From NCBI GenBank assembly GCA_014385025.1, contig JACRTB010000007.1, positions 62,001-126,000 of the forward strand: a DNA stretch of 64,000 bases. Reading direction: 5' to 3'. The notes beneath the pieces were generated by a model. The model was not told where the DNA came from. It saw nothing but the letters and a program-made list of their open reading frames with translations, and did no database searches. A program made the translations under genes and the position numbers. Positions 16,330 through 24,146 of this stretch are shown here, in pieces (the first letter of the stretch is position 1; each line of letters begins with the position of its first letter). This DNA is from Yanshouia hominis. Lineage in GTDB: Bacteria; Bacillota; Clostridia; Oscillospirales; Ruminococcaceae.

Positions 16330-17081
16330 GCCTCTCCCTCCCCGTAAAGCTGCTCCCAGTATTCCTCGAGGCAGAGATTCTGCTCACGCATCACCCGGGC
16401 GTGTTCCTCCCCGACATAGCGCAGGTGCCACGGCTCGTAGGTGATGCCGGTGATCTCCTGCTTATCTTCCGGGAAGCGGATCACAAAACCGTATTCGGTG
16501 CTGTGCCCGGCCATCCACCGGGCGGCGGGCGTCTCGGCGAAAGCGTGATTGAGCACCTGATGCTCCGGGGTCACGATATCGAGGGCGAGCCCTGTATGGT
16601 GGTCGCTTGTTCCCGGCGGGGCGACCCACTTCCTGGCCTCCTCAACCGCCGCCTCCCGCGAGAGCCCGGCGGCAAGCTGGCGGCTGACCTGCTTTTCAAA
16701 GAGCTGGGCCGACTGCTCGCGGGTCCGGTAACCGTAACAGGGCAGCAGCGTCACCCCGTCGGCGGCCGCCGCCTCAATCATCGCGTTCAGCGGCCCGACA
16801 ATCCGCGCGTCCACCTCATAGCCATAGGAAGTCATCGCCAGCTCAACGGTAAAATCATCGGGGAGCAGGTGATCGGGATTGACAAGCATCAGGCGCCAAT
16901 CCTCCTCAACCGGCTCCCGCGGGGAGGAGGATTCCTCCGGCGGCAGCGAAACCGGCTGTGCCGAAACGGCGGGGGAAGCTTCGGAAGCAGGCTCCGGGGA
17001 AGCGGACGGGCCAAGGCTGCGCTCCCCGCAGCCGCAGAGAATGAGCCCCAGAACGAGGCCTGTCAGAACAATTCGTTTCAC
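16326..17081 (-). CDS. VanY-like D-alanyl-D-alanine carboxypeptidase lipoprotein (M15B)
   Basis: Extracellular zinc peptidase that trims the terminal D-Ala of peptidoglycan stem peptides. The GTG at 17081 is chosen because GGAG lies 8 nt upstream and it opens directly into a lipoprotein signal (VKRIVLTGLVLGLILCGC). A Ser/Pro/Glu-rich tether precedes the VanY domain, whose zinc and catalytic motifs are SDHHTGLALDI and EPWHLRYVG. About 251 residues. The gene runs into the trkA pair with a 4-nt overlap. There is no vanR/vanS or ligase beside it, so this is ordinary cell-wall maturation rather than glycopeptide resistance. Confidence 0.9.
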   Translation of the reverse strand: MKRIVLTGLVLGLILCGCGERSLGPSASPEPASEASPAVSAQPVSLPPEESSSPREPVEEDWRLMLVNPDHLLPDDFTVELAMTSYGYEVDARIVGPLNAMIEAAAADGVTLLPCYGYRTREQSAQLFEKQVSRQLAAGLSREAAVEEARKWVAPPGTSDHHTGLALDIVTPEHQVLNHAFAETPAARWMAGHSTEYGFVIRFPEDKQEITGITYEPWHLRYVGEEHARVMREQNLCLEEYWEQLYGEGEA

Positions 17082-17161
17082 AGCATCGACTCCTTTGTTC
17101 GGGAACGCCGCGCGCCGGATCCGGCCCGCGGGCAGCGATAGCTTATGCCTTTTTGCCTCCG

Positions 17162-17647
17162 TCATACCGGCGCCGGACGGAGCTTTCCCCCGCAGCGGCA
17201 GCGGTAACGTTCAGGATGGGCGATCAGCGGACTTTTTTTCATCCGGGTCAGCTCGGCGCCGCACCGTTCGCAGACGAGTTTATAGCGCGCCTCCCGCCGG
17301 ACCGGCACCCCGAGCTCTTCCGCGGTGCCGGTCCGCCCGATCGCGTAGCCGAAGGCGGCGTTCATCCGGGCGGCGTAGCTCTTCCAGCGGACCTGGTGGT
17401 TCTGACAGCCCGGACAGGTGTGCAGCACTTCATGAGCCAGCGTCTGCCGGCAGGAGCGCTCGGGCGCTTCGAGCATCCGCTCCGACAGCTCGATGGTAAA
17501 CCGCCCGCTCCTGCGGATGCAGCGGCCGAAGCGGGTGCGTGCGCGGGTGTTGACCGCCACGTGCGGGTCGATTTCCCGGGAAACGGGGATGCCCAGACTT
17601 TTCGCCTCGGCCAGCACCCGGACAAGCAGCACATCGGGGTCGTTCAC
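17162..17647 (-). CDS. SprT-like zinc metallopeptidase-family protein
   Basis: A 162-residue cytoplasmic protein with the zinc-binding HExxH motif as AHEVLHTCPGCQNH. After it comes RWKSYAARMNAAFGYAI, the SprT-like region. A C-terminal zinc ribbon is formed by CERCGAELT and YRCRCGGKL. SprT/Spartan relatives act on DNA-protein crosslinks in eukaryotes; bacterial ones are poorly characterised. I start at the GTG at 17647, which follows GGAGGAG, and not at upstream in-frame codons that would overlap the terminator of the transketolase genes. Confidence 0.78.
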   Translation of the reverse strand: MNDPDVLLVRVLAEAKSLGIPVSREIDPHVAVNTRARTRFGRCIRRSGRFTIELSERMLEAPERSCRQTLAHEVLHTCPGCQNHQVRWKSYAARMNAAFGYAIGRTGTAEELGVPVRREARYKLVCERCGAELTRMKKSPLIAHPERYRCRCGGKLRPAPV

Positions 17648-17662
17648 CGGCTCTCCTCCTTC

Positions 17663-17706
17663 CAAAAGGCGGCGGGAAACGGCCGCAAAGCCGTTTCTCC
17701 GCCGCC
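17663..17706 (-). terminator. Terminator of the transketolase genes
   Basis: Minus strand GGCGGCGGAGAAACGGC pairs with GGCCGTTTCCCGCCGCC, followed by TTTTGG. Confidence 0.85.
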
Positions 17707-17726
17707 GGGCCTGTGGAACTGTCTGC

Positions 17727-18701
17727 TCAGAGCGCGCCAAGCGAGCCTGCCTGCCGTCCCTTGAGCTCCACCGCCTCGCGGGCCTTCTCCGCGATGACCT
17801 CCGCGGTCAGGCCGTACGCCTGAAGGACAAGAGGCGCCTTGCCGGAGCGGCCGAACTGGTCGTTGACCCCGTGGCGGATGACCGGCACGGGGCAGCGGGC
17901 AGAGAGCAGCTCGCAGACCGCCGAGCCGAGTCCGCCGATCACATTGGCCTCCTCACTGGTGACGACCGCGCCGGTTTCGCGGGCGGCGGCGAGCACCAGC
18001 TCCTCGTCGAGCGGCTTGATGGTGTGCATGTCGATGACCCGGGCGGAGATTCCGTCGGCCTTGAGCAGACCGGCGGCCTTCAGTGCCTCCTGCACCATCA
18101 TGCCGACGGCGATGATGGTCACATCGCTGCCGTCAAGCAGCGTCACGCCCTTGCCAAGCTCAAAGCGGTAGCCCTCGACCGAGTCGGTCACCGTTTCGAC
18201 CGCAAGCCGGCCGAGACGCATATAGGCCGGACCGTCATAATCGATCAGCGCTTTGACCGCCTGTTCCATCTCGTGGCCGTCGCAGGGGCAGAGCACCGTC
18301 ATGCCGGGGATTGCCCGCATGATCGCGAAATCTTCGATGCACTGGTGGGTCGCGCCGTCCTCGCCGACCGAAAGGCCGCCGTGCGAGCCGACCACCTTGA
18401 CGCCCAGCCGCGGATAGCAGATGGAATTTCTCACCTGTTCCCAGGCGCGGCCGGCGGCAAACATCGCGAAAGAGGTGGCGAACACCTTCTTGCCGCAGGC
18501 CGCAAGCCCCGCCGCGACCCCCATCATGTCGGCCTCGGCGATTCCCATATCAAGGAACCGCTCCGGAAATGCCTTGGCAAATCCGTTGGTCATCGTCGCC
18601 CCGGCAAGATCCGCGTCCATCACAATCAGCTCGGGGACCGTCTCTCCAAACTTCACCAGCGCCTTGCCGTAGGCGGCGCGGGTTGCAATCACTTCACCCA
18701 T
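17727..18701 (-). CDS. Transketolase, C-terminal subunit
   Basis: A 324-residue protein covering the pyrimidine-binding and C-terminal domains of transketolase, which Clostridia and archaea encode separately from the thiamine-diphosphate N-terminal half. Recognisable parts are the start MGEVIATRAAYGKALVKFGE, the segment DMGIAEADMMGVAAGLA carrying the Glu that activates thiamine, GLSVGEDGATHQCIEDFA, and the C-terminal VTSEEANVIGGLGSAV. GGAGG precedes the ATG, 3 nt after the end of the N-terminal subunit gene, so the two are co-translated and must form the active heteromer. Confidence 0.93.
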   Translation of the reverse strand: MGEVIATRAAYGKALVKFGETVPELIVMDADLAGATMTNGFAKAFPERFLDMGIAEADMMGVAAGLAACGKKVFATSFAMFAAGRAWEQVRNSICYPRLGVKVVGSHGGLSVGEDGATHQCIEDFAIMRAIPGMTVLCPCDGHEMEQAVKALIDYDGPAYMRLGRLAVETVTDSVEGYRFELGKGVTLLDGSDVTIIAVGMMVQEALKAAGLLKADGISARVIDMHTIKPLDEELVLAAARETGAVVTSEEANVIGGLGSAVCELLSARCPVPVIRHGVNDQFGRSGKAPLVLQAYGLTAEVIAEKAREAVELKGRQAGSLGAL

Positions 18702-18704
18702 CGT

Positions 18705-19547
18705 TTAACCCTCCAGTTCCTTGAGTCTGGCTTCCAGCTCAGCCTTCGCAATCCCGTACTGCTCGTCGTTAGGCGCTTTGCCATGCCAGCCGGCGTTGTT
18801 CTCCATAAACGAGACGCCCTTGCCCTTGACCGTCTTTGCGAGGATGACGGTGGGCTTGCCCTTCACCGTTTTCGCCTCCTCAAAGGCGGCGGCCACGGCG
18901 GATACGTTGTGACCGTCGGCCTTGATCACATGCCAGCCGAAGGACTCCCATTTTTTGTCGAGCGGCTCGGTGGGCATCACGTCGGCGGTCGCGCCGTCGA
19001 TCTGCAGGCCGTTGAGATCGACGATGCCGCAGAGGTTGTCCAGCTTATACTTCGCGGCGGCCATGGCGGCCTCCCAGATCTGGCCCTCCTGAATCTCGCC
19101 GTCTCCCATCAGTGCGTAGACGCGGTAATCCTTGCGGTCGAGCTTGCCGGCAACCGCCATGCCGACGGCGGCCGAAAGGCCCTGCCCCAACGAGCCGGTG
19201 GACATATCCACCCCGTTGACATGGTGCATTTCGGCGTGCCCGGACAGATGCCCCTCGATCGAGCGGAAGAGCTTGAGGTCCTCGACCGGGAAGAATCCGC
19301 GCAGCGCCAGCACCGGATAGAGCGCGGGGGTGCAGTGGCCCTTCGAGAGGACGAAGCGGTCCCGGCCGGGATTCTTCGAATCCTTCGGGTCCACCTTCAG
19401 CGTTTCAAAGTAGAGGACGGTGAGGATGTCCATCGCGGAGAGAGATCCTCCGATGTGGCCCGACGCGCAGTCGTGCACCGCCTTGAGCCCCAGAAGCCGC
19501 GCGCGGGTGGCAAGCAGCTCGAGCTCCTTCACACGGGATTGTTCCAT
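18705..19547 (-). CDS. Transketolase, N-terminal (thiamine diphosphate) subunit
   Basis: A 280-residue half-transketolase. It has the substrate/ThDP histidines in HDCASGHIGGSLSAMDILT and SKGHCTPALYP, the ThDP-Mg motif GDGEIQEGQIWEAAMAA...NLCGIVDLNGLQIDG, and the late LAKTVKGKGVSFMEN. Together with the next gene it transfers two-carbon ketol units between sugar phosphates in the non-oxidative pentose phosphate pathway, consuming or making erythrose-4-phosphate. No strong promoter is seen just upstream; it could be read through from the phosphohexomutase gene across the repeat at 19614-19975. Confidence 0.93.
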   Translation of the reverse strand: MEQSRVKELELLATRARLLGLKAVHDCASGHIGGSLSAMDILTVLYFETLKVDPKDSKNPGRDRFVLSKGHCTPALYPVLALRGFFPVEDLKLFRSIEGHLSGHAEMHHVNGVDMSTGSLGQGLSAAVGMAVAGKLDRKDYRVYALMGDGEIQEGQIWEAAMAAAKYKLDNLCGIVDLNGLQIDGATADVMPTEPLDKKWESFGWHVIKADGHNVSAVAAAFEEAKTVKGKPTVILAKTVKGKGVSFMENNAGWHGKAPNDEQYGIAKAELEARLKELEG

Positions 19548-19613
19548 TTTGTGATTCCTGCCTTTCCTGATTCAAGTGTATGGTCAAGCGCGGCGCAGCC
19601 GCGCGGACAGACG

Positions 19614-19975
19614 TTGCCGCGGTACGCTGAGATTAAGCTCCGGGAAGCCTTCAAGCGAGCCATGGGCAAGAGATTGCCGCGGTACGCTGAAATTTAAGCT
19701 CCGGGAAGCCTTCAAGCGAGCCATGGGCAAGAGATTGCCGCGGTACGCTGAGATTAAAAGCTCCGGGAAGCCCTCGGGCGAGTCCATGGGCAAGAGGTTA
19801 CCGCGGTACGCTGAGATTAAGCTCCGGACACCCTCGGGTGAGCCGTGGGCAAGAGGTTGCCGCGGTACGCTGAGGATTAAGCTCCGGACACCATCGGGTG
19901 AGCCGTGGGCAAGAGGTTACCGCAGTACGCTGAGATTAAGCTCCGGGAAGCCCTCAAGCAGGCCGCGGGCGGCCG
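19614..19975. repeat. Six-copy ~60-bp tandem repeat at the 3' end of the phosphohexomutase gene
   Basis: The motif GGTACGCTGAGATTAAGCTC recurs at 19621, 19681, 19742, 19804, 19863 and (as AGTACGCTGA) 19923, with spacings of 60, 61, 62, 59 and 60. The innermost copy encodes the end of the enzyme (GFPELNLSVLR-stop). The outer five are downstream of the stop and carry indels and substitutions, so they are under no frame constraint. Confidence 0.95.
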
Positions 19976-21413
19976 TCAAAAGTTTTGCGCAATCGCCGGG
20001 AGCGTTGCCCTCGACGTTCAGGGGAAGCAATGGATCATGCAGCGAAAGCCGCAGCAGCATCCAGCCCTCCGGCAGGGTGAGCCGCACCCCTTCGTAGGAA
20101 TTGGGGGCGACGGCATAGCCGCGCGCCCGCGCCCGCTCCTCAAAGGCGGCAAGGACCCGTTTGCCCGTCGCGGCAAAGTCCTCCCCTTCGATCGGGATCC
20201 GGCGCTCCGCCTCCTCGCAGGCGGGGGGGAGGCGTTCGATCAGCGCGCCGAGGGCGCGCCCCTCCCGCTTGGCCCTGGCGGCGGCAATCAGCAGCCGCAC
20301 CGCGAGATAGGCGCCGTCGTCGAGAAAATAATTTTCCGACAGTGCGCCATGGCCGGAGGTTTCGATTGCCAGCGGAGAAGGAATCCCGGCGTTGTTCAGG
20401 CGGATCGACTCGTTGATGACATTCTTATAGCCGCGCTTGAAGCGGTGATGGTGCAGGCCCAGCGTCCCCTCGAGAAAGCGGGTCAGCCGGTCGGAGGTGA
20501 CCGAGTCGGTCACGATGGTCGAGCCGGGGTACTCGGGCGCGAGGATGGCCGCCATCATCGCGATAATCGCGTCGCGGTTGACCTCGCCGCCGTCGGGCAG
20601 CACCGCGGACATCCGATCGACGTCGGTGTCGAAGATGATTCCGAGATCGGCGTGATTCTGCACCGTCGCGGCCCGAATCGAATCCATCGCCGCCTTATTC
20701 TCGGGGTTTGGAATATGGTTGGGGAAATTGCCGTCCGGCTCGAGGAACTGGCTGCCGGAAAGTTCCGCCCCCAGCGGCGCGAGCACCTGCCCGGCAAAGA
20801 AGCCGCCGGCGCCGTTCCCCGCGTCGAGGACGACGTGCAGCCCGGCCAGAGGGCGGTCATAGTCGAGGGCGTTGACCCCGGACTTGATTTTTTCACGCAG
20901 GGCAGCGGCGTAGATCGAGAGGAGCCCGCAGCGCTCCGGCGTTCCGGCGAACGGGGCGGGCGCGGGAGTTTCCTCCGCGAGCGCGAGCAGCGCCGTGATA
21001 TCCGGCTTGTCCAGGCCGCCTTCCCGGATGAAGAATTTCATGCCGTTGCGCTCCTTCGGCAGGTGGCTGGCGGTCAGCATCACCGAGCCGTCGAAGGCGG
21101 TCTCATGATATACGGTGGCGCAGAACATGGCGGGGGTCGAGGCCATCGAGCAGTCGACCGGAACCGCTCCCGCCGCCGCGATACCGCGGATTGTCCCCTC
21201 CTTGAGGGCCGCGGCGGTCAGGCGGGAATCGTGTCCCACGCCGATGCGCAGCTTTCCGGGGCCGCGCCCCCTCTTATCCGCCAGCCAGCGGACAAAGGCG
21301 GCGGCGATCCGCCCGGCGATCTCAGGAGTGAGGTTCACCGGCGCGCCGCCCTCCACCTCCAGTGCCACGCCGCGGACGTCGCTGCCGTTTTGCAGTTTCG
21401 AAAGAGATCCCAT
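19917..21413 (-). CDS. Phosphoglucomutase/phosphomannomutase family protein
   Basis: Alpha-D-phosphohexomutase of 498 residues. The active-site phosphoserine loop is TASHLPKERNGMKF; the usual TASHNP has Leu in place of Asn. The Mg2+ loop is DTDVDRM, the sugar-recognition loop ETSGHGAL, and a C-terminal phosphate-binding region follows. It interconverts hexose 1- and 6-phosphates for glycogen or envelope sugar synthesis. I start at the ATG at 21413, 6 nt after AGGAGG. The last dozen residues come from the innermost unit of the tandem repeat. A promoter lies at 21467-21494. Confidence 0.88.
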   Translation of the reverse strand: MGSLSKLQNGSDVRGVALEVEGGAPVNLTPEIAGRIAAAFVRWLADKRGRGPGKLRIGVGHDSRLTAAALKEGTIRGIAAAGAVPVDCSMASTPAMFCATVYHETAFDGSVMLTASHLPKERNGMKFFIREGGLDKPDITALLALAEETPAPAPFAGTPERCGLLSIYAAALREKIKSGVNALDYDRPLAGLHVVLDAGNGAGGFFAGQVLAPLGAELSGSQFLEPDGNFPNHIPNPENKAAMDSIRAATVQNHADLGIIFDTDVDRMSAVLPDGGEVNRDAIIAMMAAILAPEYPGSTIVTDSVTSDRLTRFLEGTLGLHHHRFKRGYKNVINESIRLNNAGIPSPLAIETSGHGALSENYFLDDGAYLAVRLLIAAARAKREGRALGALIERLPPACEEAERRIPIEGEDFAATGKRVLAAFEERARARGYAVAPNSYEGVRLTLPEGWMLLRLSLHDPLLPLNVEGNAPGDCAKLLTAARGLLEGFPELNLSVLR

Positions 21414-21466
21414 GGAATTCCTCCTCTTGCTCATTCCGGCATTTTGACCGGATCGTTTCCTTCATC

Positions 21467-21494
21467 ATTATACACTTTTTCCTGTCAAGTGCAA
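21467..21494 (-). promoter_or_regulatory. Probable sigma-A promoter of the phosphohexomutase gene
   Basis: Minus strand TTGCAC (21489-21494), a 16-nt spacer, TATAAT (21467-21472). A TTGACA also lies in the spacer, too close to the -10 to serve as its -35. Confidence 0.6.
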
Positions 21495-21516
21495 TCGCTA
21501 ATCCCGGCGCATGACC

Positions 21517-21553
21517 GAAAAAACCGCGGGATAGAGATTCCTCTATCCCGCGG
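21517..21553 (-). terminator. Terminator ending the long leftward operon
   Basis: CCGCGGGATAGAG and CTCTATCCCGCGG arms around a 4-nt loop; on the minus strand TTTTTTCGG follows. It separates the CFI-box gene from the phosphohexomutase unit. Confidence 0.9.
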
Positions 21554-21561
21554 AGAAGCGG

Positions 21562-22380
21562 TCAGCTTTTTCCGCTGCGGTGCAGAAACCGGCGCTGAAG
21601 CCGGCGAGTCATCCGCTCATAGCGCATTTTGCACTCCTCGGGCCGGCCGGCCTCGATCGCCCGCAGGCAGGGGAGCAGATCCTGCTCCCAGAGTTGGGGA
21701 TAAACCGAACCGGACAGGCCCCAAAGCTCGATCCGCGCCACAATTTTCGGCGCGTCGCGGTAGTACTCATCAATCAGCGCGGGTCCGTCCGGACAGGCGG
21801 AAAGGTAGGTATCCCGAAACCGGCGGAAGGCGGTCAGCTCGCGGCAGTCGTCGCAACGCCCCAGATAGGTGCAGACCGCCTGCGTGATATAGCACTGGTA
21901 CCACTTTTTCTCAAAGCCCTGCGCGATCATCTCACCGGTGACCAGCTCGTAGGACTGACGCGGGCAGCGCGACAGCCATTCCTCCCGGAGAGCGCGGACA
22001 AACGGCTCTCCGATCTCCAGCCCCATTTCCAAAACGGCCGGGGTCAGGTAGGTCACGATGACCATTTTGCAGGCGTCCAGCCGCAGGGCCCGTTCGTTGA
22101 GGCCCTGCTTTTTCCGGGGAGCGTCGAGGTCCGCTGCAACAGCGTCGAGCAGCGTGCGGCAGGCGAGGCGGAGCGCCTCGTCCGTCCGCTGCGGATACCG
22201 GGCGCAGAACCGCTGCATCCGCTCGAAGATCCCCCGGTTTTCGTCCGTATACGCCGCGAGGGACGATCGGTATTCGCTTTTGGTAAACTGCTCCATCCCC
22301 CGCCCCAGCACCGTGCCGGGAAGCAGGGACAGGATTTCCTGAAATTCCGGATCGCGGTCCATCCTCGCTTCACCCGTCAT
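21562..22380 (-). CDS. CFI-box-CTERM-like domain protein
   Basis: A 272-residue soluble protein of unknown function. Its C-terminal part reads CYITQAVCTYLGRCDDC, then LTAFRRFRDTYLSACPDG and LIDEYYRDAPKIV. This closely follows the CFI-box pattern (C-[FY]-I-A-T-A..., then LR.FRD.yL...G..l...YY..aP). The N-terminal half is helical and has no recognised domain. The ATG at 22380 follows AGGAGG. It lies 9 nt after a small membrane protein gene and is the last gene of the leftward run that ends at the 21517 terminator. Confidence 0.6.
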   Translation of the reverse strand: MTGEARMDRDPEFQEILSLLPGTVLGRGMEQFTKSEYRSSLAAYTDENRGIFERMQRFCARYPQRTDEALRLACRTLLDAVAADLDAPRKKQGLNERALRLDACKMVIVTYLTPAVLEMGLEIGEPFVRALREEWLSRCPRQSYELVTGEMIAQGFEKKWYQCYITQAVCTYLGRCDDCRELTAFRRFRDTYLSACPDGPALIDEYYRDAPKIVARIELWGLSGSVYPQLWEQDLLPCLRAIEAGRPEECKMRYERMTRRLQRRFLHRSGKS

Positions 22381-22389
22381 GTGGGCCTC

Positions 22390-22710
22390 CTAAAATGATT
22401 CGGTCTGGGTTTCGGAAGCGGGCTGCCTGCTGCGCAGCTTTTTCCGGTAGCGGACCCATTCGGAAGCAATCAGCCATGCCACGCCCCCGAACAACACCAC
22501 ACAGGCGGCCGCCAGTAGAATTGCCGATCTTCCCATGACCCTGCCGTTCAAAATTCCGGCGGCAATCTCCTGAATCACCCAGATCAGATAAGCGGCGACC
22601 GCCGTTTTCAGGACAACCGGAGGGATTGCTTGCCTGGCGCCTCCCTGTTCCGGCGCTTCCTCATCCATCTCCGGGAGGAGCTCCTCTGTTTTCAGATCTA
22701 CATCCTTCAT
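22390..22710 (-). CDS. Small two-helix membrane protein, unknown function
   Basis: A 106-residue protein with an acidic N terminus (MKDVDLKTEELLPEMDEEA). Two hydrophobic segments follow, AVAAYLIWVIQEIAAGIL and SAILLAAACVVLFGGVAWLI, then a basic tail (RYRKKLRSRQ). No family is recognised. It starts 21 nt after the VOC gene and ends 9 nt before the CFI-box gene, so it belongs to the same transcript; the CFI-box protein may be its partner. Confidence 0.6.
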   Translation of the reverse strand: MKDVDLKTEELLPEMDEEAPEQGGARQAIPPVVLKTAVAAYLIWVIQEIAAGILNGRVMGRSAILLAAACVVLFGGVAWLIASEWVRYRKKLRSRQPASETQTESF

Positions 22711-22731
22711 AGAAAATCACCGCCATTCTTT

Positions 22732-23157
22732 TTATACGTGCAGCTCGTAGATCATGCTCCTGTCCGGCGCCTGCAGGTAAATCGTCGGATGCCCCGACAG
22801 ACGCTCAGTGTCATGCAGCCTTTGGTAACCCTCGGCCTCCAGCTTTGCGACATGCTCCATCATCTCGGGAATTGTATCAAAAAAATAGGCCAGATGATGC
22901 AGTCCGGGTCCCTTTTCCTTCAGAGCTTCCTGCAGGTAGGAACCCTCTCCGTCGTAGGGCTGGAGGATCTCGAAATCCATCGGTCCGAAGTTGGCGACCG
23001 CCGTTTTGATGTGGAACTGCTTCCCGATATTCACCGTTTCCTGCGGGAAGAAAAAGTCAAAGTATTCCCAGTCAAGTTCGCCCAGCATGGAATTGATGTG
23101 GCGAACCGCCTCCTGACAGTCCTCCGCCAGCAATCCAATATGATTCAGCTTCATCAT
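22732..23157 (-). CDS. VOC superfamily (glyoxalase/epimerase-like) protein
   Basis: A 141-residue protein with the paired beta-alpha-beta-beta-beta modules of the vicinal-oxygen-chelate fold. Likely metal ligands are His in KLNHIGLL, Glu in MDFEILQP, His in GLHHLAYFF and Glu in MIYELHV, the pattern of methylmalonyl-CoA epimerase and glyoxalase I relatives. An epimerase, isomerase or lyase step on the sugar-derived substrate of this operon is plausible. Two consecutive ATGs follow AGGAGG. It is 21 nt downstream of the ABC permease. Confidence 0.82.
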   Translation of the reverse strand: MMKLNHIGLLAEDCQEAVRHINSMLGELDWEYFDFFFPQETVNIGKQFHIKTAVANFGPMDFEILQPYDGEGSYLQEALKEKGPGLHHLAYFFDTIPEMMEHVAKLEAEGYQRLHDTERLSGHPTIYLQAPDRSMIYELHV

Positions 23158-23178
23158 AGCATGTTTCCTCCTGTTGTT

Positions 23179-24144
23179 CTACTTTGTCTTCGAGCGCTTC
23201 ACCTGATCGACATAAACCGCGACAAGGATAATGATGCCCTTTACCACCAGCTGCCAATAATAGTTGACCTGCAGCAGGTTCATGCCGTTGCTCATGACGC
23301 CCATAATCAGGATGCCGATCAGCGATCCGGACAGGGTGCCGATGCCGCCGGTAAAGCTGACGCCGCCGAGAACGGCCGAGGCAATCGCTTCGCCCTCGAA
23401 ACCGACGCCGGTGGTCGGCTGCCCCGAATAGACGCGGGAGGCTGTCAGCACACCGGCAATCGCGGCCAGAAGTCCGCTGATCGTATAAACGACCAGCCGG
23501 ATATTTTTAACATCGATGCCGGAATAAATAGCGGTGCTGCTGTTGCCTCCGACGGCATACATGTGCCGGCCGAACACAGTGCGGGTCAGCATGGTGTTAA
23601 TGATGACAAAAGCGACGACCAGAATCAGCGTTGAATAGGGAATCCAGTTTGCAATCGTCGCATTCGACAGGTTGAAGAACTTCATCCCGACATCGTTGGC
23701 TACGATCACCGCGCCGCCGTTCGTCAAAACATATGCAATTCCGCGCAGGACATTCTGCATGGCCAGCGTAACGATATAGGCGGGCATCCCGGTCCGCGAG
23801 AAAATAAAACCATTCACAGCGCCGATCACCACGCCGACCGCCAGCGTCAGCAGAATGGAAACCTCCAGCGACATCCCCATGTTCTGGTACATACAGACTT
23901 CCACCGTTGCCAGCGCCACATGAGAGCCGACCGACAGATCCGGAAAGCCGGTAATCAGGCAGCAGGTCAGCCCGAAGGACAGCAGACAGTTACAGGTGAT
24001 CTGCTTTAAAAGATTGACGAAGTTCAGGCGTGTGGCAAAAGTGTCGGTAAAGACACAGAGCGCTAAAACCATTAGGATCAGCGCAAAAAACGCGCCGCCC
24101 ACACCTTTGAACAAGCTCTTCAGATTGATCTCTTTTTTGCCCAC
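23179..24144 (-). CDS. Sugar ABC transporter permease, RbsC/CUT2 family
   Basis: A 321-residue inner-membrane protein with about nine helices. Family segments are CCLITGFPDLSVGSHVALATVEV near residue 65, PAYIVTLAMQNVLRGIAYVLTNG, and GFEGEAIASAVLGGVSFTGGIGTL near the end, the last being the CUT2 signature around GG.S..GG.G. It forms the pore of the importer with the adjacent ATPase and the lipoprotein. The gap to the ATPase gene is 2 nt. The substrate is probably a sugar or polyol. Confidence 0.95.
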   Translation of the reverse strand: MGKKEINLKSLFKGVGGAFFALILMVLALCVFTDTFATRLNFVNLLKQITCNCLLSFGLTCCLITGFPDLSVGSHVALATVEVCMYQNMGMSLEVSILLTLAVGVVIGAVNGFIFSRTGMPAYIVTLAMQNVLRGIAYVLTNGGAVIVANDVGMKFFNLSNATIANWIPYSTLILVVAFVIINTMLTRTVFGRHMYAVGGNSSTAIYSGIDVKNIRLVVYTISGLLAAIAGVLTASRVYSGQPTTGVGFEGEAIASAVLGGVSFTGGIGTLSGSLIGILIMGVMSNGMNLLQVNYYWQLVVKGIIILVAVYVDQVKRSKTK

Positions 24145-24146
24145 AA

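Noticed and set aside
16326-17081. Glycopeptide-resistance VanY
   Set aside because: No vanR/vanS/vanH/vanA-type genes nearby; the gene is coupled to trkA genes, so it is better read as a housekeeping carboxypeptidase.
19614-19975. CRISPR array
   Set aside because: The repeats are contiguous units of about 60 bp with no unique spacers.
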